Source: a virus
Direction: 5' to 3' (one strand)
Virus record (IMG/VR): IMGVR_UViG_3300005833_000019
Span: 1-23,174 of that record
Length of the DNA: 23,174 nt
Shown here: piece by piece, positions 15,328-21,919 of the stretch
Layout: the number at the start of each line of letters is the position of its first letter
Position numbering within the stretch: the stretch's first letter is position 1
Notes under the pieces: model-generated
Database searches by the model: none
What the model was told of the DNA's origin: nothing
Seen by the model: only the letters and a program-made list of their open reading frames with translations
Program-made: the position numbers and the translations under genes

Positions 15328-15717
15328 CTACAGGGCCGCGTTGCCGAGCGAGGTGATGGTGTAGGTGCCCTGGCTGCCGTAGGCGCCCTCCGCGCTGGTG
15401 AGCGCGGCCGACCCCACGAGGTCCGCCTGCGCCCCGCCGCTCGCCACCTTCCACAGCGCGTAGTGGCTGAAGGCGTCCCCGGCCTGGATGTCGAAGACGA
15501 TGTTCGCGGCGATGGCCTTCAGGCCCGACGCCGCGGCGGCGTAGTTGATCTGCTTCCGCGCGTAGGCCGGCGAGCCGCCCGCGATCTCGTTCGCGAGCGC
15601 GGTGGCGACGGTGTTCGTCGGGTCGGCCGAGTGCAGCGAGCAGTAGGTGCCCGAGGAGGCCCCCGTGCCGAGCCGCTGGTCCAGCATGTAGTTCTTCGCT
15701 TCGTTCGTGAAAGGCAT
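15328..15717 (-). CDS. Phage tail-fibre-type small structural protein (Gp80-like)
   Basis: 129 residues, MPFTNEAKNYMLDQRLGTG at the start and then CSLHSADPTNT, EIAGGSPAYARKQINYAAA, NIVFDIQAGDAFSHYALWK and GTYTITSLG. This is the pattern of a widespread family of small phage tail/fibre proteins ('A.N.ML.......yv.LHtadP..tG..EvsGG.YaR......A......n.....F......tvth...w'). The ATG has GGGAG eight bases upstream. Located in the cassette between scaffold and capsid genes. Confidence 0.75.
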   Translation of the reverse strand: MPFTNEAKNYMLDQRLGTGASSGTYCSLHSADPTNTVATALANEIAGGSPAYARKQINYAAAASGLKAIAANIVFDIQAGDAFSHYALWKVASGGAQADLVGSAALTSAEGAYGSQGTYTITSLGNAAL

Positions 15718-15730
15718 CGTGTGGTCTCCC

Positions 15731-16150
15731 TTACTTCTGGCCGCCTCGGTCTGTCGCCATGGCGTCAATCGCCACGACGGTGTTTCCTGCCTGGATCCCG
15801 TTCGCGAAGAACGCGAGCTTGCCGCGTGGGTTGACGATGAGCTTCGTCGCCAGATGCACCCTGCGCTTCCCGGAGCTGCCCGCCGGCACGGGCAGCGCCA
15901 GGGCGGGCGCCTTGGCCCACAGCCCGCCGTCGTGGACGAAGATGTCCACCTGGCCCACGTCCGCGCTGATCGTGAACCCAGATCCCGCATCGAGATAGAA
16001 GGCGATGGCCCCGATGGAGTCGAGCGCCATCCCGATGTCGTCCGGCGCGTCCGTCGGGCCTGGGGGCGTCTCCGTCAGGGCCTGCACGCTCCGAAGGGAA
16101 CGCACCGGCTGACCGGGACCAACGTCGAACGGCACCCAGGTCGCGGCCAT
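15731..16150 (-). CDS. Hypothetical structural protein, 139 residues
   Basis: Not recognised. MAATWVPFDVGPGQPVRSLRS is followed by a beta-rich sequence (IGAIAFYLDAGSGFTISADVG, VDIFVHDGGLWAKAP) and a C-terminal part with IVNPRGKLAFFANGIQAG. The gene begins three bases after the scaffold stop, with GGGAG upstream, so it is coexpressed with the head genes. A head-decoration or head-completion role is a guess from position. Confidence 0.72.
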   Translation of the reverse strand: MAATWVPFDVGPGQPVRSLRSVQALTETPPGPTDAPDDIGMALDSIGAIAFYLDAGSGFTISADVGQVDIFVHDGGLWAKAPALALPVPAGSSGKRRVHLATKLIVNPRGKLAFFANGIQAGNTVVAIDAMATDRGGQK

Positions 16151-16153
16151 CCC

Positions 16154-16984
16154 CTACTGGCTCCCGTACTTCTGGGCCTGGAGCTCCTGGAACTTGGCGA
16201 CGAGCAGCTTGTGCTGGCTCATCTCCGCCGCCTTGGGGTTGAAGTAGATCCGGTTCGCCTGGATCTCCGCGATCCGGGAGTCCAGCTCGGCCGGCGTCAT
16301 GGCCCCGTTCCCGCCGCCGCTCTGGTCCGCGACCTGGCGTGGCTCCCCGAATCCCTTCGCGATCTTGGCGAACGCCGTGAACGTCGCCGGGTCCACCGTG
16401 CCCGACTTGAGCGCCGAGACCAGCTCCTGCGAGAACCCCAGCCGGGCCGCGATGGCAGCGACCGAGGCGGTCCGCTCGTCGAACGCGCCGCCCAATTCCT
16501 TCCGCAGCGCCGCGGTGCTGTTCTTCTGGGCGAGCTCCGCCTCGGCCAGGGCGAGGCCCACCTTCTTGGCGCGGGCCTGGAACTGGCTCTTGGTGAGGCC
16601 CTCCTCGAGCGCCTCCTTCCGCAGGGCCTCGAGATGCTGCTCGGGCAGGGCCGTGTCGGCGGGGAGGAGGTAGTCCTTCGCCTCCTTGGGCCGGCCGAGC
16701 TTCGTCCAGGCGGTCTCCTGCGCCACCTTGACCGCATCGCCCTCGCCCTCGGGGAGGAACAGCACCTCCGGCACCTTGTCCCGCAGCTTGTTGATGAAGT
16801 CGATCCGCTGCTGCTCGGAGGCGTCCGGCCCGGGGGGCCGGATGGACGAGCCGACGAAGGCCTTGGTCTCGAGGTAGCTCTTCGCCAGCGAGACCACGTC
16901 CTTGATGTCCTGGAGCGCCGGCGCCGTCTTCAGCTCCTCGGGAAGCCCGGACCGCCACTCGCCTGCCTTGATCTCGTCGGCCAT
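16154..16984 (-). CDS. Scaffold protein (putative)
   Basis: 276 residues, MADEIKAGEWRSGLPEELKT. Highly charged, Lys/Glu/Ala-rich and mostly helical, with LPEGEGDAVKVAQETAWTKLG in the N-terminal part and helix-rich HLEALRKEALEEGLTKSQF later; this matches the scaffold proteins of T7-like and related phages. It lies downstream of the portal, where scaffolds are encoded. I start at the ATG with AGGGAG seven bases upstream; a GTG two codons earlier (16990) overlaps the upstream stop but sits too near that ribosome binding site. Confidence 0.75.
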   Translation of the reverse strand: MADEIKAGEWRSGLPEELKTAPALQDIKDVVSLAKSYLETKAFVGSSIRPPGPDASEQQRIDFINKLRDKVPEVLFLPEGEGDAVKVAQETAWTKLGRPKEAKDYLLPADTALPEQHLEALRKEALEEGLTKSQFQARAKKVGLALAEAELAQKNSTAALRKELGGAFDERTASVAAIAARLGFSQELVSALKSGTVDPATFTAFAKIAKGFGEPRQVADQSGGGNGAMTPAELDSRIAEIQANRIYFNPKAAEMSQHKLLVAKFQELQAQKYGSQ

Positions 16985-16986
16985 GC

Positions 16987-17196
16987 TCACGCTCCCTTGG
17001 CCTCCTCCCGGAGGCGCTCGATGTCGGCCAGGGCGTCGAGTCGCCCCAGCCGGTTCAGCATCTGGTCGCCCGCCTCGGACGGCGGGCCATCACGGTAGCG
17101 GCGCCGCAGCACCCGGATGAGGATCTCCCCGCCCGGCTGCGCCAAAAACGCGACGAGCTGCTGTCGCTCCGCCTTGACCTCCTCCGGCGTCATCAT
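16987..17196 (-). CDS. Small helical protein between portal and scaffold
   Basis: 69 residues: MMTPEEVKAERQQLVAFLAQ, then LIRVLRRRYRDGPPSEAGDQ and RLGRLDALADIERLREEAKG. Entirely helical, overlapping the portal stop by ATGA. Small genes at this place occur in several podoviruses, but I do not know a defined function; a scaffold accessory or portal assembly factor is possible. Confidence 0.72.
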   Translation of the reverse strand: MMTPEEVKAERQQLVAFLAQPGGEILIRVLRRRYRDGPPSEAGDQMLNRLGRLDALADIERLREEAKGA

Positions 17197-18905
17197 GCGG
17201 CGTTGCCTCCCTCCGGGACGAGGCCGGGCTGCGCCCCGAAGGGGAAGCCGGCGGAGATCTGCTGGGCGCTGGCGGCAGCCTGCATCGCCTGGCCCTCGTT
17301 CTTCGCGGTCTCCGCGGCCTGGGCCTGGGCCATCGCCTTCTGTTCCGCCTCCACCGCCTTCTTCGCCTCGTCTGGCCCCTTCAGCACGGCCGCGGGGACG
17401 CCGAGGCGCTTCGCGTGCTCACGGATGGCGGCCCCGATGTCGAAGAAGTGCCTCGCATCCGTGAACCCGAGCTTGAGCAGGTTCGCGATGAAGGCCGCCT
17501 CGCGCTCGATGGCAACCACCTCGTCCATCGCCTGCGCCCTCGCCACCGGGCCCCGGAAGCGCAGCTTCACCTCGGGCCGCCGCTCCTTCACGAGCGCGGG
17601 CGTCGGCGGCAGCAGCCTCGCCCTCCCGAGGTGGTCGAGGGTGATGAGGACGATGGGGGCGAGTGCATCGGTCTGCAGCCGCGCCACCGGGCTCCCGAGG
17701 GACCTGTTCATCTGGTCCTTCCGCGCCTGCACCTCGGTCGCCGTCATCTGCGGCGACTCCTTGAGCTGCAGGTCGTCCTCGTGGAAGCAGCGCCGAACCT
17801 CGATGCGCTCGTCCCGGATGATCTCGGCCGAGACATCGAACCGGGCGCCGCTCTCGAGCGCCCAGATGTCGTCCTTGGAGGGGATGACCGTCGCCTTGCC
17901 GGCGCGAACGTCGAGGGTGCCGTTGAACCGATCCGACACGCCCCAGGCCGGATCCACCGCCTTCTCGCCGCTCTTGAGCTGGAGCTCCTTGAAGTAGTTC
18001 AGGCCCTTCACGTGCCGGAGCGCGATGTGGCCCCGCCCGAACCCCCACTGGCTCCCGGGCCGCCGCGCCCACCTGGCGACCGTGACGGGCATCCGGTAGT
18101 AGCCGCTCTCCTCGCCCAGCACCTCGGCCTCGTCCAGCGTGAAGTAGACCGAGCCGACCGGGCGGCGCTCCGGCGCCAGCAGCCCGGACGCCTCCTCCGG
18201 CACGCCCTCGCGCTTCCAGACGCAGAAGATCACGTTGAGGCGCGTCGCGGCCTCCCCTGCGGCCTGCGCCATGCGCTTGATGCGCTCCGGCGCGGGGTAG
18301 AGCGGCGTGCCGTCCGGGTGCTTCTCCCGCTCGCAGTGATCCACGATCTGCGACGGCGTCCAGCGCAGGTGCCGGAACCACCGCAGCACCCCGCCACGGC
18401 TGTCCTCCTCGAACTGGATCTGGCGGATGGGCACCGCGGTGAAGTCGAGCCCCTTCCAGGTGGCGACGTCCTGCGACGTCGGCTCGCACACGAGGCACAT
18501 GTTCCCGAGGCCGACCCACTCCTGGTAGCCGGATGAGATCTCCATGTTGAAGTCGGACGCCTGCAGCTCCGACCAGACCATCTCGGCCAGGGCCTCGCGG
18601 TGCTTGACCGATTCGTGGTCGTCCTCGAGCTCCTTCGTGGGCCACTCGAGGTCGAGCCATTTGGAGTTGGGGGATGTCACGTCCCCGTGCAGCGCGGCGG
18701 CGAGGTGCTCGAGCGCCAGCGGAGCGGTGAGGTCCCAGAGGCGCTGGTCGGTCTTCTGGTCCGGGGTGGAGCCATGGACCGCCTGCGAGGTGTTCCCGGT
18801 CAGCGGCATGATGTACTTCTCGATCTCGTCCCAGATCACCTCTTCGGTCGCCCGGTCGGATCGGAGGGCCTCGTACCGCTGCTTCAGCTTCACGACGTCG
18901 ATCAT
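17193..18905 (-). CDS. Portal protein (head-tail connector)
   Basis: 570 residues. MIDVVKLKQRYEALRSDRAT, then WDEIEKYIMPLTG, matches the start of podovirus head-tail connector proteins. Also present: a middle region with ISSGYQEWVGLGNMCLVCEP, PIRQIQFEED, and YYRMPVTVARWARRPGSQWG followed by GRGHIALRHVKGLN, and a helical C-terminal part with QMTATEVQARKDQMN, the stem region. Twelve copies form the vertex through which DNA enters and leaves. The ATG overlaps the large terminase stop (ATGA). The C-terminus is Ala/Gln-rich, a barrel-like coil tail. Confidence 0.92.
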   Translation of the reverse strand: MIDVVKLKQRYEALRSDRATEEVIWDEIEKYIMPLTGNTSQAVHGSTPDQKTDQRLWDLTAPLALEHLAAALHGDVTSPNSKWLDLEWPTKELEDDHESVKHREALAEMVWSELQASDFNMEISSGYQEWVGLGNMCLVCEPTSQDVATWKGLDFTAVPIRQIQFEEDSRGGVLRWFRHLRWTPSQIVDHCEREKHPDGTPLYPAPERIKRMAQAAGEAATRLNVIFCVWKREGVPEEASGLLAPERRPVGSVYFTLDEAEVLGEESGYYRMPVTVARWARRPGSQWGFGRGHIALRHVKGLNYFKELQLKSGEKAVDPAWGVSDRFNGTLDVRAGKATVIPSKDDIWALESGARFDVSAEIIRDERIEVRRCFHEDDLQLKESPQMTATEVQARKDQMNRSLGSPVARLQTDALAPIVLITLDHLGRARLLPPTPALVKERRPEVKLRFRGPVARAQAMDEVVAIEREAAFIANLLKLGFTDARHFFDIGAAIREHAKRLGVPAAVLKGPDEAKKAVEAEQKAMAQAQAAETAKNEGQAMQAAASAQQISAGFPFGAQPGLVPEGGNAA

Positions 18906-20296
18906 GCGACCCCCGAGGTGGCGCGGAGAACCTGCACGGTGCGGCGCGCCCCTGGCGCGTAGACCGGCTCTGCGAAGGTGAGCGCAAGGGCGTCGGCCAG
19001 GTCGGGCGAGGACAGGCCGCGCTTCTTCATGTCCTCCTTCGACTCGAGCTGGAGCCGGCCGGCGGCGTTGGCGTAGGAGTAGGTCGGCGCCGTGAGTTCT
19101 CCGACGAGCTCGGGGATGTCGGGGAGCTGCCCGGTCTTCACCCAGGCGGCGAGCGACCACCACATCTCCGCCCGGCGGTTGACGTACCGCTCGGTCATCG
19201 GCTTGCCGCCGAAGTCGATGCCGACCACGCGGCGCCCGAGCTGGGCCAGGCGGTCCACCACCCCGGCGCCGAGGCCCGTCTGATCCACGAAGACCGCGTG
19301 CGGCCGGTGCTCCTCGATGGCGCGGACCACGTAGCCGGACAGGGTCATCAGGTCGAGGTTGCGCCAGACCTGGGGCCTCGACGCCCACCTCCCCTGACGC
19401 ACGAAGACCACGCTGCGGTCGTCCCCGTATCGGGCCACGTCCACGCCCATGATCTTGGCCTCCTGGCTGTACTCGGGCGGCTGGAGCCGGCGCTGCATCG
19501 CGGCCTGCACCTCGTCCACGCCCATGAGGCTGTTCGCCTGGGCCGGCGGGAACTGGCCGAAGACGTTGACCAGCACCCACGGGTTGTCGCGGCCGTACTT
19601 CTCGATCTGCTCCCGGGCCCACTGCACCGAGATGCGGGGCGCCCTGCCGGGATCGTCGGGGTCGCCGGTGATCTCCTTCACCCACCACAGGTGCCGCTCC
19701 CGGGTCGAGGCGCGGTAGAGCGGACCCTCGAGCAGGGTGGGGTTCCCGGCGATGACGAGCTTGGTCTCGAGGCCGGTGGCGAGCCCGGCCTCCGCCGCGG
19801 CAGCCACCGAGTCCGGGACGCCGCCTGCCTCGTCGATGATGAACAGCACCCGCTCGGCATGGATGCCGGCCAGGGTGTCCGCCTGGCTCGAAGGGTCCGC
19901 GCTCTTGCTCCACTGCCGGGCCGAGGCAAACCAGGTCTCCGGGTGGTCGTGGGCTTGTACCCGGGTGGTAGTCCAGTCGAATAGCTCCCGGAGGATGGGG
20001 GAGCGGCCCTGCCACTTCGCGAGCTCGGTCCAGAGGCCGTCTCGGAGGTTGTCGCCAGTGATGCTGGTAGCGACGACCTTGGGGTGGGGCCGGGTCAGGA
20101 GGAAGTTCCAGATGAGCCAGGCGAGGACGGTGGACTTGCCCGGCCCCTTGCAGGCCTTCAGGGCGATGCGCTGGTTGGTCGGGAAGGCATGGAGCACCTC
20201 GAGTTGCCACCCGTCCGGCTCGGCGCCGAGGCACTCGCGCACGAACGCCACCGGGTCCTCCCGCCAGCGGCGGATGCGGCCTTGGGCCTCGGTCAC
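18902..20296 (-). CDS. Terminase large subunit
   Basis: 464 residues. ATPase part: the Walker A motif is KACKGPGKST (A48 to S55, K54), and Walker B is VLFIIDEAGG (D155, E156). Nuclease part: MGVDVARYGDD (D286), VFVDQTGLGAG (D338) and SSPDLADALALTF (D432, D435), the three acidic clusters of the RNase H-like domain. This is the motor that fills the prohead and cuts DNA. It is shorter than T7 gp19 (about 586) and looks like a different terminase group. The GTG start overlaps the upstream stop (GTGA). Confidence 0.95.
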   Translation of the reverse strand: MTEAQGRIRRWREDPVAFVRECLGAEPDGWQLEVLHAFPTNQRIALKACKGPGKSTVLAWLIWNFLLTRPHPKVVATSITGDNLRDGLWTELAKWQGRSPILRELFDWTTTRVQAHDHPETWFASARQWSKSADPSSQADTLAGIHAERVLFIIDEAGGVPDSVAAAAEAGLATGLETKLVIAGNPTLLEGPLYRASTRERHLWWVKEITGDPDDPGRAPRISVQWAREQIEKYGRDNPWVLVNVFGQFPPAQANSLMGVDEVQAAMQRRLQPPEYSQEAKIMGVDVARYGDDRSVVFVRQGRWASRPQVWRNLDLMTLSGYVVRAIEEHRPHAVFVDQTGLGAGVVDRLAQLGRRVVGIDFGGKPMTERYVNRRAEMWWSLAAWVKTGQLPDIPELVGELTAPTYSYANAAGRLQLESKEDMKKRGLSSPDLADALALTFAEPVYAPGARRTVQVLRATSGVA

Positions 20297-20649
20297 GACG
20301 CCCCCGGGTTCGGGAGGCTGCCCACCACCAGGGCCTCGAGGGTGACCCTTCCCGAGACCTCGACCTCCTGCTTCGGCTTCGGCTGGCTGTACTCCAGCCG
20401 CGCCTTGATGGCAGACACGATGGCTGCCGCGTTGCGGGGCGGGCGGGTGGTGCAGCACTTCTGCAGGGAGTCGAGGGCCTCCTCGTCGAGGCGCAGGCGC
20501 GCCAGCACCTGCTCGTTCGAGAGGAGGGCGGCGGCCTGCCTGGACCCTCGCGGGGCGCGCTGCCGGGGGCGCTTGCCGGTACGGGACCACGGCACCCCTT
20601 TCCCCGATACCGGGGCGCCGGCGGCGGGGCGGGGTGGGCCGCGCGTCAC
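20293..20649 (-). CDS. Putative terminase small subunit
   Basis: 118 residues: a basic N-terminal tail (GKRPRQRAPRGSRQ), then helices (SNEQVLARLRLDEEALDSLQ, AAAIVSAIKARLEYSQPKPK) and QEVEVSGRVTLEAL. The last part is typical of small terminases, whose helical core is followed by '..pkqe.evsG'. It lies directly before the large terminase and overlaps it by four bases. The GTG start overlaps the upstream stop. The role (DNA recognition for packaging) follows from position and pattern; no classical helix-turn-helix was proven. Confidence 0.6.
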   Translation of the reverse strand: MTRGPPRPAAGAPVSGKGVPWSRTGKRPRQRAPRGSRQAAALLSNEQVLARLRLDEEALDSLQKCCTTRPPRNAAAIVSAIKARLEYSQPKPKQEVEVSGRVTLEALVVGSLPNPGAS

Positions 20650-20795
20650 GCCGCGGCAGCCTTCAGGACGACCAGGGCGGGGGCGCTGCGGCAGCGGTGT
20701 GCGCGTGCGGAGTCGAGGGAGGCGCGCAGACGGGCGTTCTCCTCGCGGAGGCGCGCCAGCTCGAGCTCGAGGTCGCGCTCGTAGGCGTCGGGCAT
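20646..20795 (-). CDS. 49-residue coiled-coil micro-protein
   Basis: MPDAYERDLELELARLREEN followed by ARLRASLDSARAH: a leucine/charge heptad pattern of a short coiled coil, then a basic tail. GGGAGG lies seven bases before the ATG, the stop overlaps the small terminase start by GTGA, and it is the first gene after the putative late promoter. All this makes it more credible than the overlapping larger frame. Function unknown. Confidence 0.7.
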   Translation of the reverse strand: MPDAYERDLELELARLREENARLRASLDSARAHRCRSAPALVVLKAAAA

Positions 20796-20843
20796 GATGG
20801 CACCTCCCAGCTCCACCCACGTCCTCCACCGCGCGGCGTCAGG

Positions 20844-20913
20844 CCTCCGCGAATGGCCCCGGCCGGTTCTGTCCGTCGAGGGGGACGGAAACTCCGGCCG
20901 GGGCCCGCGGAGG
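20844..20913. promoter_or_regulatory. Large 70-nt hairpin in the leader of the packaging genes
   Basis: CCTCCGCG (20844-20851) pairs with CGCGGAGG (20906-20913), and GGCCCCGGCCGG (20855-20866) pairs exactly with CCGGCCGGGGCC (20894-20905). Inside, TTCTGTCC and GGACGGAA pair with one G-U wobble on the plus strand (a C-A mismatch on the minus strand) around an 8-base loop. About 28 pairs in total. No T-run follows on either strand. In minus orientation it would lie between a promoter-like TTGACA-TGCGAT and the ribosome binding site of the 49-residue gene. Confidence 0.75.
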
Positions 20914-20933
20914 TGGAGGCCGCGTCAGGGGCC

Positions 20934-20962
20934 ATCGCACCACACCATGGGTTGTGTGTCAA
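20934..20962 (-). promoter_or_regulatory. Probable late promoter, TTGACA-N17-TGCGAT
   Basis: A perfect sigma70-type -35 TTGACA (20957-20962) is 17 bases from TGCGAT (20934-20939). The -10 matches 3 of 6, including first and last. Transcription would begin near 20927 and read leftward into the micro-gene and terminase. The -35 lies in a dense palindrome region (20954-20992), so repression there would be natural. Confidence 0.45.
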
Positions 20963-20992
20963 GATGGACACACCCACAAGATGTAGTGGGTG
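20954..20992. promoter_or_regulatory. Adjacent palindromes (operator candidate)
   Basis: GTGTGTC-AAGATG-GACACAC (20954-20973) is followed by CACCCAC-AAGATGTA-GTGGGTG (20971-20992). Both have perfect 7-bp arms and share CAAGATG, repeated 17 bases apart. The first contains the -35 element; the second lies just upstream. The second also resembles an NrdR box (12 of 16 positions). This is an operator pair by appearance only. Confidence 0.5.
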
Positions 20993-21280
20993 TGGGAGTT
21001 GGGACCACGCCTGCCGCGCCTCGCCTTGCCGCTCCCGGTAGACGTCGGGGTTGTCGGCATGGAACTGGTCGAAGCGGTCCTGCAGCCGGGCATGCCTGGC
21101 TCGCGCAACCTCGGCTGCCAACTGCCTCACCAGAATTTGGGTTGTGACTGGGTCCCACCGGGGTGGAACCAGCGTCCAGGGGGAGTCTGGGCGCGGGCCC
21201 GGCGGCGTGGAGGAAGAGACAAACTCCGCCGCCTGCGGCTTGCAGCGCACGCAGAAGCACCCCTCCAGGTGGGCGCTCAT
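20985..21280 (-). CDS. Cys-cluster phage protein, C-terminal boundary unclear
   Basis: MSAHLEGCFCVRCKPQAAEF starts at an ATG overlapping the micro-gene stop (ATGA). CFCVRC is a short zinc-type cluster. FDQFHADNPDVY is a pattern I know from common unnamed phage proteins ('F..FH..NP.VY'). About 95-100 residues look coding. The open frame then continues without a stop to 20663, but that stretch is Pro/Gly/Ser-rich, crosses the promoter and hairpin region and overlaps the 49-residue gene in another frame. I list only the convincing part. Truncation of a longer relative or a frame-disrupting event is possible. Confidence 0.5.
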
Positions 21281-21330
21281 GTCAGGCGCCGCTGGACCTT
21301 GGGGTGGTCCCGCACGGCGGTCCACACCAT
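21277..21330 (-). CDS. Possible 17-residue micro-gene
   Basis: MVWTAVRDHPKVQRRLT begins at an ATG sharing a base with the upstream TAA (TAATG), with GGAGGT seven bases before it, and ends ATGA at the next gene. The signals are good, but the product is very short. 'W..VRDHPKV' may be a relic of a longer phage protein. A GTG at 21325 in the frame of the Cys-cluster gene is the alternative. Confidence 0.35.
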   Translation of the reverse strand: MVWTAVRDHPKVQRRLT

Positions 21331-21539
21331 TACCCCACCTCCGCTTGCTGGACAGGCTGTTTGCGTCTTGAGAGCAGAGGGGCTCGCCCCAGCGGGTCGG
21401 TGCGACCGACCAGGCGCCGCTTCCACCGGCAGCCGGGGCACCAGCGCATCGGCTTGGTGGGGTGCTCGGGCGTGGGGTGGTACCACCAACGTCCGCAGTC
21501 GCCCTCGCACTGGACGCGGCGGGTCTCCCGGCGCTTCAT
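21330..21539 (-). CDS. Small Cys-rich, zinc-ribbon-like protein
   Basis: 69 residues: MKRRETRRVQCEGDCGRWW, then PMRWCPGCRWKRR. C-x3-C and C-x2-C pairs about 24 residues apart on a basic background suggest a zinc ribbon that could bind DNA, RNA or protein. The ATG overlaps the upstream stop (ATGA). Not assigned to a named family. Confidence 0.6.
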   Translation of the reverse strand: MKRRETRRVQCEGDCGRWWYHPTPEHPTKPMRWCPGCRWKRRLVGRTDPLGRAPLLSRRKQPVQQAEVG

Positions 21540-21919
21540 GGCGCCGCCTCCGCGATGTCCAGCCACGCCGTCAGGTTGTCGGCCAGCGCGGCGTCGTAGG
21601 CCCGGAGCACGGCAGCCTCCGACCGGATCTGGGCGACGATGCGACGGAGACCGGAGCGGTCCGGGTCTAGCCTGTAGCCCCGCTCCCCACTGGCGATGAG
21701 GATCCTGCGCTCGACCCGGAGCGCGTGGACCGCGTCCTTCACCCGGCGCCGCAGGGTGGACTCGGCCTGGTGGACGAGGCCGAGCCGGGCGCGGACCTCG
21801 GTTGCGAGTTCGGCCTGGCTCGCCCAGGTGTCGCCGCGCTCCCTCAGCACCTCGAGGACCGCGTCGGCGATGCGCTCCTGGTACTCGCGAGCGGGCAACG
21901 GGAGGCCGAGCTGAGTCAC
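21536..21919 (-). CDS. Winged-helix-like protein
   Basis: 127 residues. The middle (QAELATEVRARLG, then STLRRRVKDAVHALR and RILIASGERGYRLDPD) has the helix-helix-wing order of a winged helix and the closing 'I.SG..GYRL' of many small phage DNA-binding proteins. A helical C-terminus follows. The GTG start overlaps the methyltransferase stop. It may regulate transcription or act with replication or packaging. Confidence 0.65.
   Translation of the reverse strand: MTQLGLPLPAREYQERIADAVLEVLRERGDTWASQAELATEVRARLGLVHQAESTLRRRVKDAVHALRVERRILIASGERGYRLDPDRSGLRRIVAQIRSEAAVLRAYDAALADNLTAWLDIAEAAP

Noticed and set aside
17193-20234. A 1013-codon frame fusing part of the terminase region to the portal
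   Set aside because: The first part is out of frame with the terminase and has no motifs; the portal start at 18905 overlaps the terminase stop by ATGA.
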